Part shown: one piece after another, positions 1 through 12,161 of the stretch
Numbering within the stretch: position 1 is the stretch's first letter
Layout of the letters: every line of letters starts with the position of its first letter
Origin: Monilinia fructicola
Taxonomy: Eukaryota; Ascomycota; Leotiomycetes; Helotiales; Sclerotiniaceae
Length of the DNA: 64,000 bases
Assembly: GCA_008692225.1 (NCBI GenBank)
Contig: VICG01000009.1
Span: forward strand, 372,001-436,000
Direction: 5' to 3'
Position numbers and translations under genes: made by a program
Notes under the pieces: model-generated
The model's input: only the letters and a program-made list of their open reading frames with translations
What the model was told of the DNA's origin: nothing
Database searches by the model: none

Positions 1-1160
1 ACCCTGTGCCCCACGCACAAACCCCTCAACCCCTATCTAATCCGCAAGATATTCCTCGAGCTGACCGCGGAATGCACCACGCGCACCCAGCGCCTCGCAG
101 ATGGGCCGCGGCCCGAACTCCCGGCCAACGTCCTCGAATTCGTGCTTCGAATGCAGAAGCTGAACAGCATCTGGATGCAGCCCGAAGTCTACCGCCAGGC
201 ATACCAAGTCCTGCCCTCCGAGCCACGCTACGAGCGCGTGGGGTCGGGCTGCGAGGCGTGTATCCTGGCGAGTGTGGGAGGAGACCGGGGGATCGTGCGG
301 GATCTGTACGCGTCGATATTGGGGCGACGAAAGAGGGGCCGCGAGTTGGCGGGGTGGATTGACGTGGTGAGGGCGTGGGGATCGTGGGAGGGAGATCTGG
401 ACGCATTGACGTTTGAGAGTACAGGGCTCGGACGAGAAATCGACGATGCCGAAAACATCTTCAGACGCTGCGAAGAGCCGCGCGAAGAGAAGAATTGGGA
501 GGGACGAGAAATCCTTTTGGTAAGGAAAGCGAGATCCAGACGCTGATGGGACGCGATTCTTTCGAAGAGGAGAGGGACGAAGGAGATGTCGAGAATGAGA
601 TTATAGATTTTTACGCGGACATCATGTCGAGAGCCTCACTCGTCAACAGGTCTTCAACTCAAGATTCACTCTCAGCCGAAGGAATCCATGCTGCCTTCCG
701 CAACACCATCGTGTTTACCGATGGATTCTTCCAGAATGTTTCCAGAGGCTTGGAGGAAAGAAGTCACACCGTCTATTCCCAAAGCGAATACAACACATCG
801 CAAATTTCGAAACACGGAGCCGAAGAGCGCGCTAGCACATATCGGAAACTTGTTGGGATAGAAGAGAATGAGGCGGAATCAGATGGAGATGACAAACCTC
901 GATTCACGAATCCATTTGCTGATCCACCGGTAATGAGCAATCGATCTTCATACCTAGGAAGTCATCATGACAACCCACGAGCATCTCCAGTGCCTATTTC
1001 TCCTCGTACTACGAGACAAGAGAACAAATCCCAACACAAGCCCGCGCCACATCATCGACGTCCTAAACCCCAAGTAAATCCTTTCGCACGAAAATCACAT
1101 GTTGCTCAACCTGAAGATAAACATGGCGATCGAGTGACTCGATTTAGTGATTTCACATAA
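1..1160 (+). CDS. Conserved fungal hypothetical protein, 5'-truncated, one frame break
   Basis: The frame is open from the first base, so the start lies outside the window. The first part, to about position 490, carries the segment ERVGSGCEACILASVGGD followed by a basic stretch (GRRKRGRELAGW). I recall this as a signature of Pezizomycotina proteins of unknown function, but did not search it. The second part, in another frame to the TAA at 1158-1160, is Ser/Pro/Arg-rich with three NPF motifs (NPFGKES, NPFADPP, NPFARKS) and looks disordered. The frames do not join by a credible intron; inserting one base in the GGG or AAA runs around 497-510 joins them as ...WEG-TRNPFGKES. NPF tripeptides can bind EH domains, but that role is only inference. 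Gene end faces the tRNase Z gene tail to tail. Confidence 0.6.
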
Positions 1161-1358
1161 TAACGTAGAGCGATTTTGAGAGACGAAAGGAAGGAGCTGG
1201 TCTCCTCATGATATAAATTTCTTCTTGCGATATCGTACAATATAAACACATTTCATATATCTTCAGTTTCCAGGCTCTGAGTGCTAATACCTATTTAAAC
1301 CTCCATTTTCTTCTTTATGCTCGTAACCGTAAGATCTCAAATTGTCCCATGCTCTAAT

Positions 1359-4197
1359 CTATTCTTTCTCCTCGTAAAGCTTTAATAATGCAGGTCTAAA
1401 TGCCGCTAGTTTTGAGAAATCAGATATCTTAACCTTCATATAATCAAACGCAACAATAGCAACTTGATCTGTAACTTCGCCATCCATAACTGGTATCTTT
1501 TGATATCTTTGAGAAAAGTGGGTAAGTAGGATACGCCTTGCCCCCATACCCTTGCCAATATTCATTGCTTCCGAGGTGGTGGAATGCTTCTTGGCAATAG
1601 CATCGCCTTGAAGTTCATCATCGAATGTAGCCTCATGAATCAATAATGTAGCACCTTTTCCTATCCTAACAAAATCTTGCGAAGGTCGACAATCACCTGA
1701 ATAAGCAACCTTGAATCCATTGGGGAAATTGAATGCAACAGCCAGAGCGCCATGGCAATGGCTCACTTGGCAAGCTTCAATAGATGAAAGACCAAAGGCT
1801 TTGGTTTGTGCAGGTGTGAATTCCTCGTAGAGGTTATTGGTTATGGGAGTCATTTCAACAAGTTCTAATCTTTCAAATCCATAATTCTCCACCTCGGAAT
1901 ATTCAGTCAACCAGTGAATCATGCCATGATCAGATGCTATGGCGAGTTTGTTATTTCTCGTTGCTTCATTCTTAGAAGTTTCTTCATGCCATGCTTTGAT
2001 GACCGAAGTAGTGCCGAGGTGATGATCAGCATGAAGATGACTGATCCAAATGGCTTTGAGATTAGAAAGTACGTCTGGAAGTTCTTTGCCAAATACTCTC
2101 TTCATTTGACCAAGTGTATTCTCACCAGCGTCAAAGAGGTAATTGCCATATTCAGGAACGCGAATTAGAGTAGCTGAAACATTTCGGTACTTGGAAGGTA
2201 AAGCCGAACCAGTTCCCAGAGTAATTACTTCTGTATCTTTGCACGGTATATCTTTTTGAATTTCATCAAGCTTTGCTTGATACTCTGGACTCATGACCTC
2301 TCTCTTGGCTTCGTTTGCTAAAGCAAGGACTTCAGGATCTGTCTCCTTTACAACCTGCTCGGTATCAAGATAAGGAGTACACTTTTCATCTTGAACCTGG
2401 AATTTTGGTTCAAGTAACAAGGTCTTCCCTGATCTCGCCTTTGAATATGGTACGGGTTGGGATGCTGACTCAGATGCATTGCTGAATGAAGGAATTGGGG
2501 AATCTTTCGGAATCAAGAAGGTGTAGACGAATAGCCTGAGCTGCAGCCGAGCTGAACGCAAGATAATTTGAGGAGTTATCTGGTGATGAGACAACATGTG
2601 TAAATTCTTTGTGTTCTTCCATGAACTTTTGTAGCCTGGGGTCTGCTAAAACACCAGGACCCAATATCCATATCACTGATTGAACACCACTAATGACCTC
2701 TTTTGATGTCCATTCCTCACGAGCCAGTAATGATCTGATATAAGAGACATCAGGCACTTCGAGAATTGCAATTCCTGTACCTTGTTTGCTCTCTCCTAAA
2801 ACTTGTTCTGGAGTGACAGTAGTACCATCAGTCGCAATGACACTTCGTCCCGCTGCCAACGTCCTATAATCAGCACCTCGCTTGACGTTCAATCTCTCGG
2901 CTTCTTTGGGATTGAACTTTCCACGCTGGGTATGATTCTTGATGATATATGAGACCGCACTAGTCGCAGGTTTAGTCGGAGGTAAAGATTCGACCAGTGC
3001 TCCTGGCCAAGGTTTCCGAGTAAGGACTTCAATATCGGGAACTTCCTGATGTCCTCCTGGTTTTGGTCCTTGATATTTTTGTATCTTACCATCGGCAGTT
3101 CTAGTAAAGATGGCAGCAGGCATTTTGACATCCTTGAGCTTCATACTATAAAGAGCGTCCAGTTTCCAATCCGAATCGAACATAGAAGCTACGACAGACT
3201 TTCGTATTTGATGTTGTTTATCCTCTTCATCTCGAAGTTCTTGGGCTTCCTTAAGCTTAAGCTCCTGGTCCTTTTCGGAGAGAACATCAGAATCATCCGA
3301 AAATTCATCATGAGTTCTCTTCCCAGGGCTTTTCGCATTCTCCTCCGACTTAATTGCCATAGCCCACACCTTGATATTTTCATCACTCCAAGAAGGGTCC
3401 CAATTCTGTCTCTTCTCCCTATCCGCCCGATATTCATTTGTATATAAAGGCATCCCATTTCTGAAAATAAATCTCCTAGCCGTCGCAAGTAAATGCGTCA
3501 AGTTCTCCCCTCCATGTAGGTTCAAAAAGGCCTTTGCAGGTTTCTCAGCCCGCTCCCCCTTCCTCTGCATCTTCGCATTCTCAACTTGAAATTGTGCCTC
3601 TCTCGAAGTACTCGTCGCATCCGCCAAGGTAAGAATCATACCTAAAACTCCTCCAGTCGAAGCCCAATCCACCTTTCCGGTCAGAAAAAGTTCCCCAACT
3701 TTCATCAGCGAAATCTTGTTCTGAACACATGCTCGTTGAGTTCCTTCGGCAAGGTTCCCAATCAAGTATCTCTTATTATCAAAGTGTAGTAGTAATGTAG
3801 TCCCAGGCGTATCCGCCGTAGGTGTTGTAAGAAATTGAATATAACTGCGCATCTTGAGTAGATCTCCTGGTCGGTACTCTATTGCCCTTCTGCTATTGAT
3901 CAATGGTTTTCTGTATTTTACGCCAAGGTATACATTCCTCGGCCGGTCTTTGAGAATTAAAAATCGCCTTTTTTTCGCAGAATCTATAGTATCTTGAGAT
4001 GATGCCGGAATGGTTCGTAAACAATTTTCATCATTCAAGATACATTGAGTAGGTAAAGGTGATAATCTTGCTGGATGTGGAGGAAAAGCATACCCGTCTC
4101 TCTTTGGAGAGCGTTTTAATACGTCGCGAAGTCGTTCTCTTAGATTTTGAAATCTAGATATGAGTTTCAGTCTTGCGAATGATGAGTATTTCTGCAT
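1359..4197 (-). CDS. TRZ1: Long-form tRNase Z (tRNA 3' endonuclease, ELAC2/Trz1 type)
   Basis: Cuts the 3' trailer from tRNA precursors in nucleus and mitochondria. The product is about 945 aa, the usual size of the eukaryotic long form, which is a duplicated metallo-beta-lactamase fold. The N-half is degenerate; the C-half holds the catalytic motifs: SHLHADHHLG (HxHxDH), SGDCRPSQDF, LLIHEATFDDE and LTHFSQRYQ. The opening, rich in Arg/Ser/Leu, could be a mitochondrial presequence. Start ATG at 4197-4195; stop at 1359; no intron seen. The frame is broken once: the N-part reads ...DSERFPN and runs into a stop at 2470, while the C-part reads IPSFSNASES in the next frame. Deleting one C from the CCCC run (plus-strand GGGG at 2497-2500) gives ERFPIPSFSN, as the family expects. 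An essential gene, so sequencing error is more likely than decay. Confidence 0.93.
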
Positions 4198-4685
4198 TAA
4201 GCTGAAGCCAAACGTTCACTTCATATTTTCTTGTCGCGGTTCTACAAATTATGGAATGCCAATATAAAAAAACCATGACAAGGGGGTCCATAAATTTACG
4301 GTAACCTAGATGACTTCATATGGCAAACATGATTTCTACGTCAATCGAAATGACATCGTATGGCATTCAATATCAAATTTAATTTTAAGAATCAATTGGA
4401 TGTTTAAAGAGGATGAAAGTTGTTGTTCCGAACCTTGGAAACCACCGGTGCTCTTGTACCAATATCATTATAGTAAGTTGAGTGTTAACTTGCTAAAATT
4501 CCATCCTTGTGTCTAATTTTTTAAGTGATCAAGACGTCCAGATTAACCCGGATGCAGAATATTTATGTAAAATAATACAAAAAGTCATTACCACCACAAT
4601 CTGCTGCTAAAACTCAACAAGTAGTGCAGAGTGATAAGTTATCCCACGCTCCGTGCCATTTACGCCGTCATTGTTCATGAATCGC
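4198..4685. other. Intergenic spacer
   Basis: Lies between the start of tRNase Z and the stop of the LAMMER kinase, both on the minus strand, so it holds the tRNase Z promoter and kinase 3' flank. AT-rich; no ORF or repeat that I can support. Confidence 0.5.
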
Positions 4686-6983
4686 TCAGTGGTGCTGCCT
4701 CTGTGGTGCTGTATATGTACCACTCTGCCTTTGTAATCTGATTTTCGTTGCCTCCGTTCCATCATCTGCTATCGCAGCTTCCTTGAACCATGGATGTTGA
4801 AGGGCCTGCTTAGCTGTGATACGTTCACTTGGGTCGTAGACAAATATTCTTTTCAATAGATCCAGGAAATTCCTGCTAAATCTTCCTTGATCCTTGATGA
4901 TGTCCTTTGCTTTTGTTAGTACAGTTTATTGAATGATACTTTGATCCAACTCACATCCAAGGGTTTCATGGCTTTTACAAACCTCCGAGAAGCCCGTGTC
5001 GTATCAGCTGTTGGGTAATCAAGTTTGAGGCGCCTGAAATATCTGGGAAAAGGGGCATCAGTATGTGTTCCAAGGAAGATATCTGTGGACCTTACTTCTG
5101 AGCGGGGTTCCCCCCATTTCGCTTTGCCATGGCGTTGACTTGTTGAATTAGATGACTATCCAGTTTCTTGTCGCATACCATTTCCATCATGGCTAAATGC
5201 TCCAAGTTGTCATGTGTTTGGAAAAGAGCATCTCCTGTGAAGAATTCGACAAGTATACACCCAATACTCCAGATATCGCATGGGAAAGACCAACCAAGTC
5301 CAAGAATAATCTCCGGGGCTCGGTAATGACGAGTCGATACAACAGATGAGTGATATTCATCCTGAAACGTAGCAGAACCAAAATCAATAAGTCGAATTTC
5401 TGTATCCAGAAGAACTCTTCGTTGTGCTGCTTGTCGACTAACTGTGGTTGATGAAGAAGGAATCTTGCGGCTGTAGGTAAAAGCTTGATATGCACTATTG
5501 CATAGTAAAATGTTCTCGGGTTTGAGATCTGTATGGATTAGGTTTAGATCGTGCAGAACTGATCATGTTAGCAAGCGACTTTGAGATGGCGGTGGAGGAT
5601 ACTTACAGGCTACACTTGTGAATAACTGCCGTGCAAAACTCTGGATTTGAGAATTTGGAAATGGTACAAAAGAGTTGCCCTTCAAGAAATCGAAAACACT
5701 CTGTCCCAACAAGTCCATGACTATACATATGTGCCCTCTATAATCAAAGCAGTCCCGTAGATGTATACATCTGTTCCGGTTCTCATGGTCATTTGCTTTG
5801 AGTGTTGAAAGGACTCTCAATTCAATCTTCGAAGCATCTCGGTATTTCTGGACCGATCGAATGATCTTGATGGCAACAAGTTTACCATTATCAAGATGAT
5901 CTTTGGCTTGTACGACCTTTCCAAAAGTTCCTTGACCGAGTAACTTCAAGACCGAGTCTGTTCGTATGGTTAGTCTGCAGTAGGGATAGTGAAGGATGCT
6001 CGGGGAAAGTTACATTGTGTGGTTAGGTTTGTATCTGGAACAACAATGTAATGTCCATCTTCATCATCGACTTTGCTGTTCTTAGCATAAGAGTTCTGCC
6101 CGCATATTAGCTTCTGATCATGGTGTGGAATTCATCAGGACTTACATCAAGAACCTGTCGTACTGGAACATCGCGAGATTTAATTGGTGGCTTAGGAGGT
6201 GGTATGTAGTTGCTAAATGCATCCCCATTGACCTCTAATTCTTTCCTCTTGGCTTCATTGGCAAGTTGCAAGCGCGTGTTGGTTCTTTTCCTCTTCTGAC
6301 CTGTTAACTCCGCGGCTTCATAACCATTCTGCCCATTTGATGAGTGGGAGCCAAGGGATGTGGCTGCCGTCGTATGAATGGCTGATGTTGTGCGATCGGT
6401 GGAGATGGTGGAATTGGAACCAGATTCTGATTTGTATTGCGGACTTGGATCGATCGATGGGTCAAGTTGATATACAGGATCATATGCATCGTTGCGTTTC
6501 CTTTTCTTAGCCGCATGCCGACTGTTTGCTGCTACTGCAGAGTTGTTTGTCTGAATGTGTGAGGAAACGTCCAAAGATGGTTCTGGCGATTCAGAGCTAT
6601 CAATAACAATTACCTCTTTAGGTAAACCATTCTCATAGAATTTGTCCCAATCTGGTTGCCTCTCTTTTGATCTTTGCCTCTTGTGTGGAGGAGGCGCTTG
6701 CGATGCTGAAGAGGAAACCATGGCTGTGGACTTTTGGGTGGGATTTGTCGATGGCTTTTTTCGCTGGATGCGAAGGAATTTGGGTTGTCTTTGACAGAGG
6801 ACCTATACTCGAAGATGTGCTATTACTCGAGGAGTTGGTCGGGTTGTTGTAGGAAACGCCCAACCGGCTACTACCGTTCAACAGATGATTGCTTGCTCGA
6901 TATGGATTGTTTGACTGATAATTCTGATGATGTGAGTATCCGTAATTTGGATGATGAGGAGGTAAAGTCGATGGAGTCGACAT
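4686..6983 (-). CDS. lkh1: LAMMER (CLK-type) dual-specificity protein kinase
   Basis: Phosphorylates SR-type splicing factors and other nuclear targets; fungal members affect filamentation and stress response. Six exons by consensus splice sites: 6983-6146, 6095-6014, 5957-5607, 5558-5096, 5042-4955, 4904-4686. Seen in order: disordered N-tail with KRQRSK and [17 protein letters not shown], glycine loop [16 protein letters not shown] lysine, catalytic loop HTDLKPEN (the LAMMER-specific form of HRD), [16 protein letters not shown] and the name motif EHLAMMEMV. With the ATG at 6983 the protein begins [11 protein letters not shown], as I remember orthologues beginning, but this needs one base removed from the six-T run at 6756-6761 (A6 on the coding strand), giving 679 aa. 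The in-frame ATG at 6721 avoids the break and would give a shorter N-tail. Confidence 0.93.
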
Positions 6984-7550
6984 GGCACAATTGCAGAGAA
7001 GTAATCAATTTGACCCTGGTGGGCTCAGACTATTACGTCTGAATGATTGAAGTATTTGAAGGATTAGTATGAATTCTCGGGATCAAAAACGATAGATCAT
7101 CGAATGTGAGGTTGTAAAGGATGACTTGAGTGTTGTAATGTAGAATGATTGCGTGATGATTGAGAAAGAGTTAACAGTTGACGTTGGAAATGGATGATGG
7201 GGTTAAAGGTAATTCTCTCTATCTTTCCCGACCGTATCGCGCTTTTGGTTGGAAATATCAAATACGCGACATTTATTCGCAAGGAAACTCGATTGATTGG
7301 ATTGACGGAAGGGGTGATTGATGGACGATAGGTAACTGGAAGACTGATGTCTTTTTGATTTTCCAAATACCAGCAGAAGATATTATTGAAAATACCAGGT
7401 ACCTAGATATCTTCAATAAAGTTGTCGAATGTCGATATGAGGGAATTAAGGAATTAGAAGACGAGAAGTTCTTATTTTTTTCTGCCCTTGAATGAATCTG
7501 ATAAATGCTAGGAGGAGGGTGGTTTCAAAATCGCTTATGTGAGTGACTTG

Positions 7551-7580
7551 ATGGATGGATGGACGGATGGATGGATGGAT
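7551..7580. repeat. ATGG microsatellite
   Basis: Imperfect run of ATGG units upstream of the LAMMER kinase. Similar ATGG/CATC runs occur at about 23749-23800, 36420-36440 and 46367-46412. Confidence 0.85.
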
Positions 7581-7854
7581 GACTGGATGAGGGATGGGGG
7601 ACGGGGGATGGATGTAAATTCTTTGGTTTGTTCCAATATGGCTGGCGACTTTGGGAAAGGGTACTAGGTAGTAAGTAGTAGGTATGGATGAATATAATTC
7701 GAGGCTAGTTTTCCTATTTGCTCAAGAGATAATAGATAATTAGATGCTAATTAGATAAGTAGATAGGTAGGGAGGTAGATACGCAGGTAAGATTATAACA
7801 AATAGTATTATTAGATGCTAAATGGGTATATATTTGATTAGATCTTTTACTTCT

Positions 7855-7930
7855 TATTCTACTTCTTCTTTTTCTTCTTCTTCTTCTTCTTCTTCTTTTT
7901 CTTCTTCTTCTTTACTTTCTTTTTTCTTCT
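7855..7930. repeat. CTT-rich microsatellite
   Basis: Polypyrimidine tract of imperfect TTC/CTT units on the plus strand, directly next to an AT-rich island. Confidence 0.85.
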
Positions 7931-7934
7931 CTTC

Positions 7935-8420
7935 TTTTCTCCTTCTCCTCGTTTTTATAATTATATTAATTAAATCTAAATATCTATAATAGAAGGCTTC
8001 TTTTTATAATTATATTTAATACTCGAGTAATATCTATTATATAATAATATTTAAAGGAAATATTTCTTTATAAAATATAGTTTAATATAATTTATTAAGA
8101 TTAAATATAATCTTAATACTTCTTTTTATTAATAGAAAATTTATAAGTTATTTAATAGTATTTATTTAATAATTAAATATCTTTCTATTTAAAATACTAA
8201 TTACTTACGATCTAGATAAGATTATCTTTAAATATTATTTCTAAGGTTCTCTTAAATCTCCTCTTTCTTTACTCGAGTAATATAAGTAATAAGTATTTAA
8301 ATATTATTTACCTAATTATTTATTCTAATTTATCAAGTAAAAACATATAATATATTTTATTTAATTAAATATCTCTTATATTAATTAATAAGTTATAATA
8401 GTAATAAGCCAAAAAGAAAA
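7935..8420. other. AT-rich, RIP-like island with no ORF
   Basis: Almost purely A/T with frequent TpA steps. It contains two copies of TACTCGAGTAATAT (near 8022 and 8273) and a duplicated TTTTTATAATTATATT. No terminal inverted repeats found. Probably a mutated mobile-element remnant, but the class cannot be told. Confidence 0.5.
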
Positions 8421-8990
8421 GTTTCTTCCCTTCTTATTAATCTCAATATAATAGATGACTTTTCGAAATCCAATGCTTTTATCCCAAATACTACTAGGAA
8501 GATACCTACTAGATGCCTCCCATGGTTAAATCTATCTAGTATTTGATATTATCATACAAAACAGAAAGGGAGTTTCGAATTCGATGTTTCCTCTATATAA
8601 TATATCTATCAGTCACGATGTACCTAGGTATATATTATATCATATAAATACAAAGTAAAGTGTATATATATAATCCCGTGGACATATATGTAATATATGT
8701 ATACATAATAGTTCTAACTCGATGTCTTGTCACTCACTCAATTATCGTTCAAACATACACTTCCTAATTACAACGCACTCACACTTCCTGCGAGTCTGCC
8801 TATCCTATCTGCATGCCACGAGTATAAATCTTACTATTCCTATTACTACCTAGGTATTACTATTACACATCTTACCTCAAGGACTCTTTCTGGGGATTCG
8901 TTCCATTCCAAGGTTCCTCCTTATATCATCATATCATATCATATCATATCGCATCGCATCACATCCAAGTAGTTGGCGATGTAGCTACCT

Positions 8991-9050
8991 AGGTACTCAG
9001 CTACTCAGCTACTCAGCTACTCAGCTACTCAACTACTCAACTACTCAACT
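8991..9050. repeat. 8 bp tandem repeat (CTACTCAG)
   Basis: About seven units of CTACTCAG that drift to CTACTCAA, starting directly at a TACCTAGGTA palindrome (8986-8995). Confidence 0.85.
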
Positions 9051-9064
9051 ATCCAGCTATCCAA

Positions 9065-9830
9065 AGTACCCAATAGTCACATCAACAAACATTTCACAAA
9101 GAGCCAGTTGGATATCCCCGCTCTCTTCAAACTTCATATTCATCCAAATCTTTACCCTTCATTCATTCACTTACCATTCACACATCCATTCATTCCTTTC
9201 TTCCTTTCTTCCTTCATTCAAATCAAATCATCCAATCCTTTATCAGTGTAACCACTATCAATTTACTTTTCCCCAATTAATTCCAAGACTTATCATTATA
9301 CCATGCCATACCAATGCCATCCATACCATATACATCATAAACATATCATCACATCATGCTTCACAAAGAAAACAAACAATGATTAACAAATCCACTCACT
9401 CATCACTTATCACCCATCATCCATCACCCATCACCCATCACCCATCACCCACCACTTATTACTTAGCACCCAAAATTCGCCCTAATAATTTAAAAATCAA
9501 CTGTTCAATACTATTATCATCTATCCTCTCTCCTCTCCTATTCCATTCCATCCCAACCACAAAATCACTCAAGATCAAAAAATCCTTTTCAAAAACCATT
9601 TTTGGCCTCAAGTCCACCAAGCACCAAACAAACAACAAACAAATAAGCCAAGCGACCAGCCCACCAACCAGCCGAACCAACCCCTCAACTTCTTTATCCA
9701 AAGGTGGCAATTCCATTCACTCCATCACTCCATCACTCAATCACTCAACCAACCACCCACCATCCAAACCCCAAGAAACGCCTCCCCCCCTTCTAATCCA
9801 AATGCCTACTCCGTAAGTACCTAGATACCC
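9065..9830 (+). other. G-poor leader-like stretch ending in ATG plus splice donor
   Basis: The plus strand is strongly depleted of G and made of CA/CT-rich text, including a CACCCATC tandem run near 9420-9455. This bias is typical of long 5' leaders of fungal regulatory genes. It ends in an ATG (9802) encoding only Met-Pro-Thr-Pro before a perfect donor GTAAGT at about 9813. A CTACAG acceptor follows near 9995, but the frame after it closes within about 20 codons. Either a transcribed leader whose gene I cannot find, or a non-coding transcript. A longer ORF inside this stretch is low-complexity and not believable. Confidence 0.3.
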
Positions 9831-10582
9831 AGCGATCACCACAACATACCACAACATCCACCATCCACCATCCATCTCCCGATCCGAATCTCCAACCACG
9901 TGCACATGCATCCCTCAAATCCAATTTGCCAGGCCCCCCAACGCAAACAGAAAGCGAGCGTGTACATCTATCTATCTCTATCCATCTCCCTACAGGGATC
10001 CGACGGGAAGCCCTGGGGGAAAAAAAAAGTTTTCTCTAGATAAGTAGAACCTGATGAGCGAGGACCAGAACGAGAACTAGAAGTAGAACTAGAGCGAGAG
10101 CGAGAGCTCCGAACCACAAGGAGAACTATTGGTCTCGTCGAGGTGTGGAAGAGCCGTGCTCATCAATAGACTAACTCACTGTACGTGCGCCCGCCGGCAC
10201 TTTGCGTGTGAGACAAGTGGCGATCGACGAACATGGGGTGCTGGATCCTGGCTGGGGGGGGGGGGGTGATCACGTGTTATGATTCATCAAGTTGGTGTGA
10301 AAGGGGAAGCGAAGAGTGAGGAAGTCACGGTGGAATTTCTATCTATATGGTATTTTGTATTTTCATCTATTGGCGTCCGTCGGGATGCTTTGCAAGTAGG
10401 TAGCCATGAAAGCCATGCTCTGGCTCAGGATCCTCCCGTAGATTTCTACGGGTGGGGTTCATACAGAACTCGAGCCGCATGCTGGACCTTGGGAAGATAG
10501 TGCTTGATAAAGCCGGATCATGTCTTGAACATCCGAGTCCTCTGTGTCAAATCGTATGTACCGGGTATCGTTTAGTGATTCT

Positions 10583-11825
10583 TCATATTCCTCTGTTGAA
10601 AACAACCTTTCCGCCCTCTCCACCCTTGCCCCAAAATTCCTCCTCTAACGTGGATGCATCTACGCTTTGGCGCTGAGGAAAGGCTGCTAGAGCTAATGGT
10701 AAAGCGAATAAACTCGTACCAAGAATGAGACCCAAATTTATGGGTAGAGTGAGTCGGGGATTTCTAATGAGGAACTGCTTCTTCTGTAGTCTCACCAAAA
10801 TTAAGGCGGGGATAACCATGATGGGGGAGCTATTCAGGACTCGACTGATGGCTGTCTCCGAGACTGCAATCGTAGCTGCCTTCTTGCTCTTGCCTAACGA
10901 AGCAACCTCGGATTCCGATTTGCCCTCTGCTGCAAGTTTAGCCTTATCAGATTCCGAGAGCACTGGATAGACATCAATGCCCTTTCTGATTTCTTCTCCT
11001 CGCATCAAGAAAACATTGAGTGCTCCAGCGCTTGCTACGGCAGCGAATGGTACCAACCTTCCAAGGATCATCTTAGCCCCCGGGCTGACTTTCTTTAATC
11101 TTGGGACGAGAGCATTGAGACCAAGGGCAACAGAGCAGGAAGCTCCAACGGCGAGGAAGTATGATTGTGCAATTTTTGACGTCGAAAGAGGAGTGGATTT
11201 GTTGGCATTGGCATTGTTGATGGCCACGTTAAGAGATTGATTTGTGATTTGCCATAACAACGTTCCTGTCGTCTGCTAAATGTGAGCAATGGAATGTTTC
11301 CTGTGGAGCTCCGCGCAAAACTTACTCCCAATCCTGGCGTAAGCATTCCTGCTGTGACGACCAAGTTTGATAAGACGAAACATGACATGCGAAAGGGGAG
11401 GAAAACGGGGGTCCCGGTATCTGGTAGCATGAGTCTTCCATTCGGCACCTTTGCAGATCCTCACATACCCGGATGTAATGTTGAGTCGACAATCTTTTTG
11501 GCATTCCATAACTCTGGAGTCATCTCGCGGATCTTCCCCTGTTTGTAGCTCGAGATGAGACTCTTCGCATGCTCCAGCCCGCTACTGTTGACTAACAATG
11601 TTCTATGCCCGCGTCAGAATATAGATCTATCACATGCTTCACCATGGCCATGATCGAGTGTTTTCGAAAGAAAGTGTGAGCACCTTTTTCCGGTAAAGAC
11701 AAACAACAAATTCCTCCTCACCTAGGGTCTGAGATCGCCGCAGAATGCATCACCCGTCCCCAATATGTGCTGAGATCATATTGAGAAGCGGGTAATTCTC
11801 GATTGCCTGGGAGCGACGCGGACAT
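10583..11825 (-). CDS. FSF1: Sideroflexin (mitochondrial inner-membrane serine carrier family)
   Basis: Sideroflexins carry serine (SFXN1) or related amino acids into mitochondria for one-carbon metabolism. Four exons with clean splice sites: 11825-11722, 11602-11469, 11420-11326, 11272-10583; they sum to 340 aa, the normal family size. Visible blocks: QYDLSTYWGRVMHSA near the N-terminus, SSGLEHAKSLI, the hallmark HPDTGTPVFLPFRMSCFV split by intron 2, NQSLNVAINNANANKST, and ALNVFLMRGEE. Several hydrophobic segments fit the usual five-helix topology. The start MSASLPGNRELP follows family convention, although the frame is open further upstream. No frame break, unlike many genes nearby. Sits alone between two repeat-rich spacers. 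Confidence 0.95.
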
Positions 11826-12161
11826 CTTGGTGTGCTTGCAATTGAGTAGCCGGTTGGTCGTGGATCCGGAGAAGGGGCAACTGAGGTTGATATAAGACGT
11901 CGCAATCGACAATTGTGCGGGCAAAATGCTTTCGGATCCGAGTGTTTGATAGCAATCCCTTCGCAGGATGATATCGCATAAAGCCGTGTGGAATTGGTGA
12001 ATGTAGTATGTACCTAGGTAGGTAGGTATGTATGGATGGGGTCTTTGGAGCTATCTCCCTCGCGGTTTAAGCTTTCACCTCAAGTACCTAGGTAAGGTTA
12101 TGTAAATTATTTTTATTTTGGTCGCGCTGACTCCGATTTTCGCTTCACTCCAAATAGAACC

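Noticed and set aside
2494..2500. Programmed +1 ribosomal frameshifting in tRNase Z
   Set aside because: No slippery-stop arrangement or stimulator is visible, and the same kind of break occurs in many unrelated genes, which points to sequence error.
7935..8420. Terminal inverted repeats for the left AT-rich island
   Set aside because: Unlike the islands at 12.2 and 24.3 kb, no inverted ends or target duplication could be matched; the TACTCGAGTA copies are self-palindromic and internal.
9379..9816. 145-codon ORF rich in Ser, His, Thr and Pro
   Set aside because: Translation of CA/CT-rich leader-like DNA; composition follows the base bias, not a protein family.
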